Of a DNA stretch of 64,000 bases, positions 11,601-22,530 are shown piece by piece. The translations under genes and the position numbers were made by a program. This DNA comes from Scatophagus argus. Its lineage: Eukaryota; Chordata; Actinopteri; Scatophagidae. The stretch spans positions 16,044,249-16,108,248 of the forward strand of contig NC_058514.1 in NCBI RefSeq assembly GCF_020382885.2, given 5' to 3'. The notes under the pieces were generated by a model. That model was not told where the DNA came from. It did not search any database and saw only the letters and a list, made by a program, of their open reading frames with translations. The first letter of the stretch is position 1. Each line of letters begins with the position of its first letter.

Positions 11601-12818
11601 ATCCCAGGCCTTCTCCTTTTTGGACCTCACCTACTGGAAAAGGTAACAGTTTCCTCCACTGTCCCCACCTTGCTCATGTGTTTGGGTTTTCCGAATGTGA
11701 AATCATCCATTCAACTGTCCAGTCAATTGTGTTTGTTAACCCATCATCTAGAGAGCTAAGTGTTTTCTCGTAAACACAACGAAAATATCCTCTGGGTTGT
11801 CGTATTCTGCACAGTGCATTCAGACCTGCTCCTTCTGTGATAGCTACAGCAATGACAACATGCAGTGAAAAGTGTCAATAGTCTACAGTTTAGCCTTGCA
11901 GCTATCTTTTTGGCTTGATGTAAACATGGGGAATTTGAACGCAGCTGGAGCTCAGTGTACCCCACCATCATATTGATAATGCAAATATTAGACCAGAGAT
12001 GGCACTTTATTTCTTCTAAAATCAGGTGACTAAATGTATCGTCTCCTCATGAATCCCTCACTTTTATTGGTTTGGGCCCGCTGTCTTCTTCACCTTTTTA
12101 CTGACTTGTATTAGTTGGTGAGGTCAGGAGGAGGAGGCTAGTGATGAATTAGTGTGGACTGCAGGGATGATGCATTAGGAAAGAGGAAGAGGAGAAGACT
12201 CATTAACCACTTTATTGCTTCATTTCAAAAATACAGAAATACTCGAGGCTTGCTGACTCTGATTTAATCTGAACCTAATCACACACCGCGCATGTATTAT
12301 TAACATATTTATTAGTGTTATATGCCCTGCCTTGAAGAGTCTTATCCTGTACAAACAGGGATGTTAATTGATTTTGAAGTCCCAGTAAACAGTGTCAGAT
12401 GATCCTTTTTCCCCAACCCAAGAAATTACTTAGAAATGAGCTCTTTCTGTGACTGTATTTGCTTGTAAACAAAACTGAGCACTTTCTTTCTTTCCTGAAG
12501 TGCTTTTGTATTGTAGGTTATGCAGGCTCATAATGACAGAAGCATGTGTGATGTTTCAGGCAGAAGGTGTGCTGTGGGATTGTGTACAAAGGACGCTACG
12601 GAGAAGTCATCATTGACCCCCACCTGTACAAGCCCTGCTGTCAGAGGAAGCCGAAACTGCACCAGCAACAGGAAGAGGGTGGGGAGATGGAGGAGGAGGA
12701 GGAGGAGGGAGACAAAGAGCAGGCAGGGGGACATGGGGCAGTGAGCATGTCCCCATGCCCCATACCCAAACCAGAGGAGGAGATGGAGGAGAAAGAGCAG
12801 CAAGGTGAAGCACGGTGA
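8686..12818 (+). CDS. SINHCAF: SINHCAF (FAM60A), SIN3-HDAC complex-associated factor, complete coding region
   Basis: Five coding exons join in frame: 8686-8813, 9927-10026, 10130-10244, 11492-11642 and 12560-12818 (TGA), giving 249 residues. It begins MFGFHKPKMYRSIDGCCICR, a near-invariant vertebrate start. CCICR and DICNACVLLVKRWKKLP supply the cysteines of the family's GATA-like zinc finger (residues about 16-75). A serine-rich stretch (SASPAQSPSYSNQSDEGSDTE) and the SIN3/HDAC-contact segment FSFLDLTYWKRQKVCCGIVY follow. The protein is a subunit of the nuclear SIN3A-HDAC co-repressor. Human SINHCAF is about 221 residues as I recall; the fish form is longer because the last exon ends in a Glu-rich tail (two runs, about residues 205-247). 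The ATG is the first base of its exon, so the 5' UTR lies in upstream exons. Confidence 0.96.
9230..9345. repeat. Degenerate non-LTR retrotransposon relic (low confidence)
   Basis: The wording of this segment (…gcagcattttg…, …gcattgcagtagttg…ggagataaaagcatga) resembles a dispersed fish LINE 3' region. It looks like the continuation of the relic at 15.95-16.65 kb. The assignment rests on recall and is tentative. Confidence 0.35.
10245..11491 (+). other. SINHCAF intron, no feature seen
   Basis: Ordinary intron sequence between coding exons 3 and 4. I see no repeat family, RNA gene or extra exon. Confidence 0.55.
11643..12559 (+). other. SINHCAF last intron, no feature seen
   Basis: Ordinary intron with canonical donor (gtaaca) and acceptor (tgtttcag). 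Nothing else is recognisable. Confidence 0.55.
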
Positions 12819-15800
12819 TAGCAGCTCAGGGTTGGTATAGTCCTCCTCAATGGACAGACTAACAGACACTGTCTTATGGCGTTCAGCCAAATGTACAGTA
12901 ACACAAATGGTCCAAACAAGCCTCACTGTACTTTTTTTCATTTTTTACAAGCTGCTACAACCCTTCCAGACTTCGTATATATATCTCTGATACCACTTGG
13001 ACTGGATCCTTGGACTGGTTCTATGCTCAGTATCTTGGTTTGCTATGAGATTCTGTCTTTTTGTAAATACTTTGTTTTGCTCTCTGTCTGAAATGCTGGA
13101 TCATGAATGCTGCACGGTAACCTGGAGACCTCTGGAATTCACCCTTTACTCTAAGGATGGAGCCATAAATTAGAAAACAGCCTCCTACTCTTTGCCTTTC
13201 CCTGTCTTGATTCAACAAACTCGCTCTCAAGTGTTGCTCTGTTAGATATTTCTACTTTTTTCAAGAGTGATTCAGTCTTACGTCTCTTAACAGTTATCAC
13301 TTTGCAGAGGCAAGTAAAGACCGCAATGCCACCAACTTCTTTAAACCTGCATGGGTTTTGGAAGCCAGTTACAATAATGAATATTCTCACACCCATGTTG
13401 ACCACAACCTGTATGTGGTATAAGACTGACAGACTGGTTAGACTGGGAAATGGCACAGCAAAAGTCATTCATGTATTTTCCAAAAAAAAAAAAAAAAAGT
13501 GCTGGGATCAAAGCAGCTTTGGTGAAATCCCATGTAGTCATTGAACTAACCTGTAGAAATAATGTTAAATTCATTTGTGGCACCTCCACTGTCTCAAAAA
13601 GTGTCACGCCAGTCTATCTCAACTATATCTGTGCACTTTGCAGACCGGACGAACAGCCTTACCATTTGTCCACGACGACTCTAATTATGGAGCTGAATTC
13701 AAACGTCTTGAGTGCTTTTCTGGCTCAGATGGTTTGGTGACATGATTGTGAGGTCACATGGCTCGCTGGTAGCCTATTTTACTGATTGGTCAATAAGGCG
13801 AACAGCGAGTCAGACGTATTTTGAAGGAACATCTTCCACAGCCTGTTGCACATTATATACACCATGAGCAGTGTTCAAACAGCAGTTCAAATTTCACATC
13901 TGTTCAAGATACATCCTGTATTTGTACCAGAACTCCTGTCTCGCTGCTGTAAATCGTGCTACGTCTCTTTTGTGGATCAGTTCAGACCCTGGAGGACGAC
14001 AGTTAAAATTGGACATATTTCATAGACACCGATTGCAAACATTCAAGTGAAATGAACAGCTTTCAGTCCCAAGATGTTGCTGTTATTAATTCTGTTGTGT
14101 CCACACTTCAGAGGTGTCGATGGGTCCTCTTTTTAAAGACGGAGAAACTTATTCTGTTGCAGGCTTGCCAGTTATCATGTGACGCACTCCTCACAGTCAT
14201 AAATGCCAATTTGAAATATCAGCAGTAAAACCAGATTGGAGTAATATATACATTTTTAAAGCTAATACTGGCTGGTACAGAATACTAGTTGGGAGCATGT
14301 TTACCAAAAAGCCTCGGAAGTTAAGTTGGCAAATGATGAAAGACGGTTAAGAAAAAATCTTTTTGTGACAAGGGACAGATTCATGGTGTGAATACAGTAC
14401 TTACAAAGCACAAACAAATATTCAGGGAGTCGATCAGCTCTCTGCAGCAGTCTGCATGCAGCTCTTATATGAACCGTTATAAGCTAAATAAAGCCTCAGG
14501 AAGACTGTGGCATCAACACAGAGTGTAACGATACAAGGCACTTAATACTACTGTTGTTGCCACCTTTCAGCAGCTTATCTTGTTATGTCGGAACACAGTT
14601 GGGAACTACTTATAATCTAACGATGTTGTAAAATAAGCCGTTTATCCGCAGACCAGAGAAAGCTGTGAGGATTTGCCCTTTGGTTGTTCATAGTTTTAGT
14701 TTCCTTTTGTTTGAGTTTGAGGCCTTCAGAGGAATGTTTAATGTTATGTTTGCTGTTTTGCAGAACCCACTTCACTCCGAGCTGTTGAGTATTTTGCATG
14801 AGCTTTCCACACCTCATTTTTTTTTGGGGGGGGGGGTAAATTTGCCTTGTTGATGTGATGTTATACAGCTTGAATATATTTTTGTATATAAATTAATAAA
14901 TGGAAACCAGCATCTGTCTAGTTACACTTTTGATGTCCTCCATTTGAACCATGTTGTGTAACTTTCATTAAACTGCAGAATGGAAATTTCAGGTGATTCA
15001 TAACCTACAGGTGTGTCCAGTGAGATTTCAGGGATAGCGGACACACCTTTTCTTTGGCTTCTTTAGTTTTTGTTTTAAAATGATTTGTTTCTGTTGTTAG
15101 TTTTTGAAGATAGTCAGTGCTTCCAGGTGCGTGCTCTTCTCTGAAATGTAGTATCTCCTACCAAAAGGTGACATTTCAGTTTCAGGTATGCCAGAAAACA
15201 CGTGCTCACTGCCAGTAACTGCATAGCTTTCATTGGACTGTAAATGCTGCTTTCCAGTTGTTTAGTTGTCGAGGAGTAGTATAGAAGCTGAGTCATTTAC
15301 TTCACTTAGTTAAGTGGCTTTTGTAACCAACCAGAGCTTTACTATCGGTACTGAACCTTGTTTTTGCATCTTACACTTTTCCTCTTTAAGTGTTGCTTCA
15401 GATTTGTCTATATGTCTATTTATTAACTTATCCTTAAAATATTTTATTTTCACTACACTGAACTTAACCGCTCTCTGTGGACATGAATACATTTCAGGAT
15501 GTCTGTACGATGCTGCCATGTAAACTGAATACAGTGGAAATGATTGTATTAAAACTCTACTTTTGTTCTTTAAACATTGTATTTAACGGTTCCAGCTTCG
15601 AGAGATTCTTGTACTCCTGATATTTTGAGTAGAGATGCAACATGGATGTAGATTTTTTTTTTTGTCTTTAGTTTCATAAGCATGTGATGTAGGTGTGCAC
15701 TTAACCTAGGGAAGATATTTTAGTCGTCTCTGTCTATATATTGTATGGGTATTTTGAAGAGAGAGATGCACTACTGTTCATTCCTAAAAGCAAAGTTTGT

Positions 15801-15860
15801 ATTTTTATACACACTTGTAATTTCTACTTGTTCATTAAATGTCATTTGCCATGTTTGACT
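12819..15860 (+). other. SINHCAF: Probable SINHCAF 3' UTR
   Basis: A long stretch without coding exons follows the stop codon. Candidate poly(A) signals are AATAAA at 14895-14900 and ATTAAA at 15834-15839; the latter is followed by a GT-rich element. A pure A16 run at 13482-13498 and a poly-G run near 14826-14836 lie inside. The SINHCAF 3' UTR is long in other vertebrates as I recall, so a 2-3 kb UTR is plausible. Confidence 0.55.
15834..15839 (+). terminator. Putative distal polyadenylation signal of SINHCAF (ATTAAA)
   Basis: The hexamer is followed by a T/GT-rich region (about 15853-15885). AATAAA at 14895 is a likely proximal alternative. Confidence 0.5.
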
Positions 15861-15951
15861 GTTGTCTTATGTGACTTTTTCTTCACTGTCATGTAGTAGT
15901 TGATCAGGTTGATCTTAAAAGATCCTCTTGAACCTGATTCCCCTTGCACAA

Positions 15952-16650
15952 TATAATAATAAAAATAATAATAACTTTATACCGCACCTTTCAAAAGTCG
16001 AGTTTCCAAAGTACTTAACAATCATTAAAAACAAAATCGACAAATTGTACACTGAATAGAATGCAATAAACAAATTTTAAATAGACAATTTGAAGGTTTA
16101 AGATTTAAAAAAAAGAATAAAATAATAAATAGATATATAATAGATAAAAAGGAGATATAGAATTTAATAAATTAGAAGGGACAGTAAAAAGACATCATGT
16201 AAAGGCCAGTGTGTAAAAGTGTGTTTTGAGAAGTGATTTAAAAGTCACTGCCCTTGCAAGCCTTATCCCCTCAAGAGGGTTGTTCCAAAGCCGAGGGGCT
16301 CTGACAGCATAAACCTGGTCACCCTTAGTCTTTCACCTCAACTCTGGAAGGACCAGAATGGCTCCGCTCGAAGATCTCAGGCATCGAGCTGGCTCGTAGT
16401 GGGTCAACAACTCTGTTATGTAACTTGGAGCCAGACCCAGACATGCTTTAAAAGTGATCAGTAAAGTCTTAAAATCAATTCTAAAACCAACTGGCAGCCA
16501 GTGGAGGGAAGCTAGTGAGAAGCCGTGCTGCTGCTCAGTGAAACATCTCGACAAGATTTGGATGGATTCCCATAAATTCATTCACTTTGACCTCAGGATG
16601 AAATTTAACCTCTTTGTTGATACCTTGAATTTTAATCCATTACAATCATC
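15952..16650 (-). mobile_element. Non-LTR retrotransposon relic, C-terminal reverse-transcriptase region (minus strand)
   Basis: On the minus strand, 16333-16581 reads LASLHWLPVGFRIDFKTLL and then LAPSYITELL. After a frame break near 16330 come APRLWNNPLEG and ARAVTFKSLLKTHFY. This is the well-known C-terminal end of a fish LINE polyprotein. The 3' end is A/T-rich with an (AAT)n-like tail at the low-coordinate side (about 15952-15985). It is 5'-truncated, frameshifted and inactive. It lies between the SINHCAF 3' end and the TRIM gene. The clade is not certain (I or L1-like). Confidence 0.75.
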
Positions 16651-16843
16651 AGGTGTTTGACCAAATGCCTTAAAACGATTAAAGTTCCTATCAGCCTCCT
16701 GTTTTTAGTGCTAATTAGCTGACATTGGCTCACTAACATGCAAAACTAAGCTAGCCAAACATGGTAGACTTACTTACTTACTTTTTTTGTAACTGTTTTT
16801 GCACATTTTTTGCTTTTTGCACCTTTTTTCTGTTCTTGTGCGC

Positions 16844-16912
16844 TGCCACGACAAGTGAATTTCCCCACTGCGGGATCAGTAGAGTTCATCTTATCTTATC
16901 TTACTGTGCCAG
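16844..16912 (+). mobile_element. LINE 3'-tail fragment with (TTATC)n
   Basis: The short segment contains the phrase aagtgaatttccccactgcggg and ends in (TTATC)n. This is a very common 3' tail of fish non-LTR elements. Only the tail is present. The family is assigned from memory. Confidence 0.55.
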
Positions 16913-17667
16913 TAGAAAATAAATTTGACTTACACAGCTTTTCACTAAAATTCTTTTGGGGCTAGATTTTAGCCTGCTCTCCATTGCGACAATCTACATA
17001 TTACGGCCTTTGTGCATGTGTGACAGTGAAAACGAGATATTCTTGGTAAAGGCCACAAGAAGAGAGCTGTATTTTCTCTGAACTGGAACAGGCTTCTTTT
17101 GTTGCGCTCCTTTCACTTTCATTACCTGAGTAAGATAGTCACTCGTCCTGTTCTTCCAGCGTTGTTTCATTTCTCACCGCTTTCTTCGATTTGTTTTTTC
17201 CAAGATAATTACAGGAACATCACCTAGCTCAGTGTGGTCAATTAAAGTCTTGTGTCTGACATTCATTTTCACTCGAGACACTTGAGTGCAGAAACTGAAC
17301 AGGCACAAACTCTTCTAATTGTTTACTTGTTTTATTTCAATGAGTGTTAGGACAGTGAACACGCTGTAAATTAGTATCTTTGACTAAACTGACTGCTCTG
17401 TAACAATATGTAAAAACTAACACCTCTCTTATGTAAAATCATGACATTAAAGACAATGCTGTCAGTACAACACTTAGATCAGAATAATCAGTTACTATAA
17501 GGACATTAGTATTGGCAGCAACAGGATGCGTTAAAGCAACATGGATTGGAATGTGCACTATTAGAGAATAATGCAATAACCACGACAAAACAAAACATGA
17601 AATGATACAGTGCATACTACCAATAATATTTCTTAAAGCATCTTCCTGGTAAAATCAAAGCACACGT
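16913..17667. other. TRIM 3' flank / probable 3' UTR
   Basis: No coding signal. On the minus strand an AATAAA (plus-strand TTTATT at 17331-17336) lies about 330 nt beyond the TRIM stop and is the best poly(A) candidate. The rest is unassigned AT-rich sequence. Confidence 0.45.
17331..17336 (-). terminator. Putative polyadenylation signal of the TRIM gene (AATAAA on minus strand)
   Basis: First canonical hexamer found downstream of the TRIM stop on its own strand, giving a 3' UTR of roughly 350 nt. Confidence 0.45.
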
Positions 17668-19308
17668 TTAATCTGTGTGACTGACAGGACAGATCACCAG
17701 GGTGCCAGAGTTTTTACCACCATCATTAATACCAGGACCAAAGATTGGGTAGAGTTTGTCGGGGAAGTTACAGCCAGTAAAGGAGTAGATGAGAGCTGCT
17801 GTATCTGCATCATAAAAAGAGATCAGACCCTCGTCATAATCCACAAACACTCCCACCTTCTGAGGCTTTGACTTCAGAGAGAGAGAAACGGCAGGGTCAT
17901 CAAGAGCTTTGTACTCATTTCCATTCTTCAGCCATAAAATCCAAAGGCCTGTCAAGGGGCTAGCTGCGATATATCCCTTCCTGTTGACCGACTCCAAGGC
18001 CATTCCTAAATCCCATTTAGTCTTCCCTTTAACTTGAACTTCATAGTAGAATCTGCCTGAGGAGAAACTCTGTTTTGCTAAAACACAGGGACTACAGGAA
18101 AATCTCTTTGGTGTGTCGGGCAGATTCTTTTTCACATCACCACAACTGACACCTTTCTCATCCTCAGACAGGATGAGCGCTGGATGTGCTGTATCAGGAT
18201 CAAGAGTCACATCCACCATATACTGTTGAGCCTTCTTCAGCTTAATATCAGCACACATCTTCCCCACGTCTTTACTGAGTGCCTCCTCCAGCTGAGCCAC
18301 AGCTCTCCTCACAGCCCCCTCATAAGACGAGCGCACTCTGACCTTTGTCCAGTCTTTGGTGGGTGGAACAGGGTTCAGGGATGGGAAGCTTTGGAGGAAC
18401 TGGAGATGGTCTTCAGTGCGTGAGAGCTGCTCCACTTCAGCACTTCTGTTCGTCAGCTCAGAGATTTCCTCTTCCAGCTCTTGGATGAAGACTTCAGCCT
18501 GTTTCTCTGTTGTTTTGTGTGTCTCTTCAATCACATCGGTGAGCTGAGCAAGACTCCTCTCAACAGACTGGATGAGAGCAGTGAAGACCTGCACACTGAC
18601 TGCTGTCTCTCTGTCTGCATCTTCCCTACTGAGCTTCACCGACTGTTTGATCTGCTGAATCTTCACTCGTCTTTCCTGGATCATCTGATGAATTTTAGCT
18701 TCATTCTCCGCCAGCGTAGCCTTCTTTTGTTCATATTCCTTTTTCAGGGGAGAAAAGTGATGTCTCTTGTGATCTGTGGCGATGCACAGCCGGCACACAT
18801 ACATCTGATCTGTCTTACAGAACAGCTCCAGGGGTCTATCATGCGTCTTACACATTCTGTCTTCCAGGTTCTCCGCAGGGTCAATCAGTTCATGTCTTTT
18901 CAGGCCTGGAATTCTGTAATGAGGCTCCAGGTGAGACTCACAGTAGGAGGTCAAACACACCAGACAGGACTTTAGGGCCTTCACTTTGGTCTCAGTGCAG
19001 ATGTCACAGGAGACATCTCCACCTTTGGCTCTTTTTTGCTCCACACTGGCTTTCTTTTGAGCCGACTCCCTGAGTCGAGTAGCCATCTCAGATAGGACAG
19101 TATTGACCGGCAGCACTGGTTGTCTTTTGAATACCCCTTTACACATGGGACACTGATATTTTTCACTGGTATTCATTTTCCATGATTTTGTGATGCAGTT
19201 CTTGCAGAAATTGTGTCCACATGGTATGGTGACTGGATCAGTGAACACATCCAGACAGATGGAACACAGAAGCTGCTCTTCAGAGAGGACAATTCTGGCG
19301 GCGGCCAT
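17668..19308 (-). CDS. Bloodthirsty-type TRIM E3 ubiquitin ligase (RING, B-boxes, coiled coil, PRY-SPRY)
   Basis: A single uninterrupted exon encodes 546 residues. RING finger: C15-C18, C30-H32, C35-C38 and C53-C56, all zinc ligands present. A B-box1-like cluster covers about 101-130 and B-box2 about 153-184 (CKTH…CRLC…HKRHH). A long coiled coil spans about 190-310. PRY (VDVTLDPDTAHPALILSED) leads into SPRY (FYYEVQVKGKTKWDLG) at the C-terminus. This is the full architecture of TRIM39/bloodthirsty-related ligases, which expanded greatly in teleosts and often act in antiviral or inflammatory signalling. The start is taken at MAAARIVL, not 15 codons upstream, because that methionine directly precedes the RING; a pyrimidine-rich acceptor ending at 19316 suggests the upstream codons are intronic. 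It is antisense to its neighbours. The exact ortholog cannot be named. Confidence 0.95.
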   Translation of the reverse strand: MAAARIVLSEEQLLCSICLDVFTDPVTIPCGHNFCKNCITKSWKMNTSEKYQCPMCKGVFKRQPVLPVNTVLSEMATRLRESAQKKASVEQKRAKGGDVSCDICTETKVKALKSCLVCLTSYCESHLEPHYRIPGLKRHELIDPAENLEDRMCKTHDRPLELFCKTDQMYVCRLCIATDHKRHHFSPLKKEYEQKKATLAENEAKIHQMIQERRVKIQQIKQSVKLSREDADRETAVSVQVFTALIQSVERSLAQLTDVIEETHKTTEKQAEVFIQELEEEISELTNRSAEVEQLSRTEDHLQFLQSFPSLNPVPPTKDWTKVRVRSSYEGAVRRAVAQLEEALSKDVGKMCADIKLKKAQQYMVDVTLDPDTAHPALILSEDEKGVSCGDVKKNLPDTPKRFSCSPCVLAKQSFSSGRFYYEVQVKGKTKWDLGMALESVNRKGYIAASPLTGLWILWLKNGNEYKALDDPAVSLSLKSKPQKVGVFVDYDEGLISFYDADTAALIYSFTGCNFPDKLYPIFGPGINDGGKNSGTLVICPVSHTD

Positions 19309-19315
19309 ATTGTAT

Positions 19316-19705
19316 CTAGATATGAGAACAAATATGAAAATGTGAAATAACAAAAAGAATGAATTTTGACAATATATAGATTATATATTAAATGAGAGAG
19401 ATTATTCTGAATTATATTGAAATATATTGAATTATATTGTCATAGTTCACTTAAAACTTTGTACATGAAATGAAATGACAGAAACATCCTGCATGCTGCT
19501 ATAATGTGTTCGCTCAGCTTGTAAAAACGGAGCAAATATTGTGTGCTGTACTCACCAGTGAATGAACTCCAGAATGTCCTAATGATACTAGTTCGATGGT
19601 TCATCACTAAGTGATGACTGTAACGTGTGAGTTTCGGTTTTACCTGAAGAATGTGATGTTGTAACAGTTGTTGTTGCCAGCTGTCCTCCACCTCTTACAG
19701 TAAGT
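19316..19705 (-). other. Probable TRIM 5'-UTR intron and non-coding first exon
   Basis: On the minus strand a donor (CAG/gtaaaa, intron from 19643) and an acceptor (atctag, ending at 19316) bracket a candidate intron. The upstream exon would be about 19644-19705. If right, the gene is not an intronless retrocopy. No TATA box is obvious. Confidence 0.4.
19630..19643 (-). promoter_or_regulatory. ISRE-like site near the TRIM 5' exon
   Basis: The minus strand reads TAAAACCGAAACT, one mismatch from the interferon-stimulated response element (GAAANNGAAACT core). It overlaps the proposed donor, so it could be fortuitous. Confidence 0.3.
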
Positions 19706-19880
19706 CAGTTGTTTTCATTAACTCCTTCCTGTTCAAATATGATTGAGGAGGCTCATCATTTTTTTTTCTCCATATTTTTGCTAAAAACAAACAAAAAAAC
19801 AAAAAACAGAGATTTAACAAAAAATGAAACTGATGGTCACCTGCTGTCATTTTTTCATTCTCTCCATTGATTTCTATGTG

Positions 19881-20251
19881 GGGGGGCGGCACGGTGGTGC
19901 AGTGGTTAGCACTGTCGCCTCATAGCAAGAGGGTCCCAGGTTCGAATCCCGGTCTGGGCCCTTCTATGTGGAGTTTGCATGTTCTCCCTGTGCCTGCGTG
20001 GGTTTTCTCCGGGTACTCCGGCTTCCTCCCACAATACCAAAAACATGCACATTAGGTTAATTGGCTACTCTACATTGCCCCTAGGTGTGAGTGTGAGAGT
20101 GTGTGGTTGTTTGTCTTTGCGTGTTGGCCCTGCGATTGACTGGCGACCAGTCCAGGGTGAACCCCGCCTCTCGCCCGTAGTCAGCTGGGATAGACTCCAG
20201 CTCCCCCGCGACCCTGACGGATAAACGGTATAGAAAATGGATGGATGGATG
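19881..20251 (+). mobile_element. tRNA-derived SINE with LINE-like 3' tail, full length with target-site duplication
   Basis: A polymerase III A box (TGGTGCAGTGG, 19895-19905) and a perfect B box (GGTTCGAATCC, 19939-19949) form a tRNA-like head. A body and an L2-like tail ending in (GGAT)n follow. The 12-bp direct repeat GATTTCTATGTG lies at 19869-19880 and 20252-20263, a clean target-site duplication. A 5'-truncated relative sits inverted at 55983-56231. Confidence 0.9.
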
Positions 20252-20263
20252 GATTTCTATGTG

Positions 20264-22530
20264 AAAACAAATTTGTCTGTTCTCAGCTTTTCCATTGCAA
20301 AATCTGCTTGCTGCCTGAAATGGTGTCAATAAGAACTATGATTGCGGGGCAGAAAATACTAGTACTACGCACCACAGGAATTTTTTTGTGTCACAAAGGT
20401 AGTTCTCTTTCAATCTGGGTAGATCACCATGGCAACTCATGCATCACATTTAGGTTTCCTGCATTTGTGATAGCTGTAGTGCTGTCAGTAAAATGTGCAC
20501 TTGGCCGTATTTCAGATAAGCCCTTACATCTCAAGACCTTCTGTAGCAAAATCATTTTAATTTAAATGCCTTATTTGACATGTAGCCGACAAAACAAGGA
20601 GTATAGGTGCTTCATGTCCAGCAGAAGATAAACCTGCAGTTGTGTTGTGTCGTCTATTATAATTGGTTTGACATGACAATTGCTTACAAAATATTATTTC
20701 AAATATGAAAAAAGAGGAAGAAATAAATTGCTGTTTATTATCACCTGGTAGCTTTAGTTGAATCTGTAGCTGTCTGTGCAGTGCACCTTTTCCTCAAAAT
20801 CATCAGGTCTTAGTCGATTTTATTTCTCTTTGTTAGTTCAGATCTTCATTACTGACCTCTAAATTGACAAACTGAATAAATCATTTGTTTTTCTAACATG
20901 ATCAGTATATGAGAATCATCTGAATCTAATCTATCTAAATCCTGTTCACACTTTATGAGTTTTAGAGTTTGTGCAAGCCATGCGCACTCTGTTCCTTCAT
21001 ATTATACTGCCTGAAGACAATTTCAGTTTCAATTTATTTATTTCTATAGCACCTTATACAATCAAAATTGTCTCTAGATGCTTTACAGAGACCCAGAGCC
21101 TGAACCCCCGAGCAAGCAGACAGTGGCAAGGAAAAACTCCCTTTTAACAGGAAGAAACCTTGAGCAGGACCCGACTCACAAGGGAGAACCATCCTGCTGA
21201 TAGACAGACTTTAGCTTGATGATAGCTATGAATTCAAAAAGACTGGACACACAACATTACAACGAAAGCAACACAATTAATCCACTGTGACTCCAAGTTG
21301 TGAAACAAAGGTCTAGCTGCGTACGAAAGAGCAGAGGAGTTGGAGAGAACGTGCGCACATACATACTGAGCATATCGGTCAAATACCATACTAAAGTTAT
21401 AAACCGACTTACACTGTTGAATAACAACATCAGTTGCAAAAATTTAGGTCATCAAAACAAATTTCTGTTTTCCAGCTCTGGTTTTTACAAAATAATTTAA
21501 GTGCTACTAGTCTGTTAATTATGACTTTAATTATAGTATATAATATTATTAATTATGTCTCTGAGGACCAAGCAGGGTTCTCAGTAGCTACTAACAGGTA
21601 CTGTTTACAGCTGTGTTCTAATGTTCATATCATTACTCTGCCTGCTTTTTGAATATCTTTTTTACATTATATATACATATATACACACACATTTTGGATG
21701 CCTTGTTAAGTTTTTAAGTAGTTCTGCTTACTGCTGTTGCTCTTAATACAAGCTGGTGAACTTGAACTCCACAAGTGATAGGGGGGGGGGGTGTCTTAAT
21801 CTCCTTAAAGTTTAATGTTTCAGCTAAATATGGGCTCCCTCGTGTTCAAGATGTAGATAAACAGCTATGAGCCTGAAAGTTCATTTTATTTAAATGTTCA
21901 TTTCTCACATGAACCAGTGAAAACACCAGGAGCAAAGCAGTTAATTGAAAGTGAGTTCTACAGCTTTCAGCCACAAGATGTCAGGAGCACACAGCTTTCA
22001 AAAGGCAGTACGAGCTCTCTAATAGGACTCTAATAGAACCACGGAGCAACGTCTTGAAGACTGGGTTCCTGTTTTCCTTGTGCCTTGTGTTCCACCACCA
22101 TGTGCGAGAGAGTGCATGTGCAGGCTATGAGCATGTGAATGACATGAATCTATGAGATAACTACTAACTTATGGTATTCAGGTTTAGGTATTTTTGCTCA
22201 TGTTGCTATCAGTTGTAACCTACTATTTCACACATGAAAATGAGTGACCGCTCAGGGTACATTTTCCATAATGGAAGTTTGTTGTGCCACATCAAGGACC
22301 ACTAAAGTGACACAAATGAAACCACTGACCTCTTAATAATTTTGTTTTAAGATGTTTTATTGCAGAAAGTGTTTGAAACCCATGACTGAAGTGGTCCTAC
22401 GTAATGTTCTTATAGATTACAGTGAAAACAAATGATTCCCCATTTGCTGGAGACCTCCTGGAACCCTCTTGAAGGACTACTGAGGTGTCCCGAGACCTCA
22501 CTTTGAAAACCACTGGAGAAAATGTCTTAA
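20264..22530. other. Intergenic DNA between TRIM and CAPRIN2
   Basis: No gene recognised. It contains one LINE-tail repeat (21046-21215) and a G10 run near 21781. Short open frames have no recognisable similarity. Confidence 0.5.
21046..21215 (+). mobile_element. Dispersed fish repeat (LINE 3'-tail type)
   Basis: The segment has the phrases ctttacagagacccagagcc, cagtggcaaggaaaaactcc and cctgagcaggacc-like text of a very common fish repeat. A relative lies on the opposite strand at 57594-57868, ending in repeated ATTGA. I recall this as the tail of an RTE/Expander-like LINE, but the family name is uncertain. Confidence 0.6.

Noticed and set aside
12528-12941. 137-codon minus-strand open frame
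   Set aside because: Antisense shadow of the GAG-rich last SINHCAF exon; leucine-rich composition follows from the repeats.
19895-19950. tRNA-like A and B boxes suggesting a tRNA gene
   Set aside because: The boxes belong to a SINE with a long LINE-like tail and target duplication. No cloverleaf or terminator of a real tRNA gene is present.
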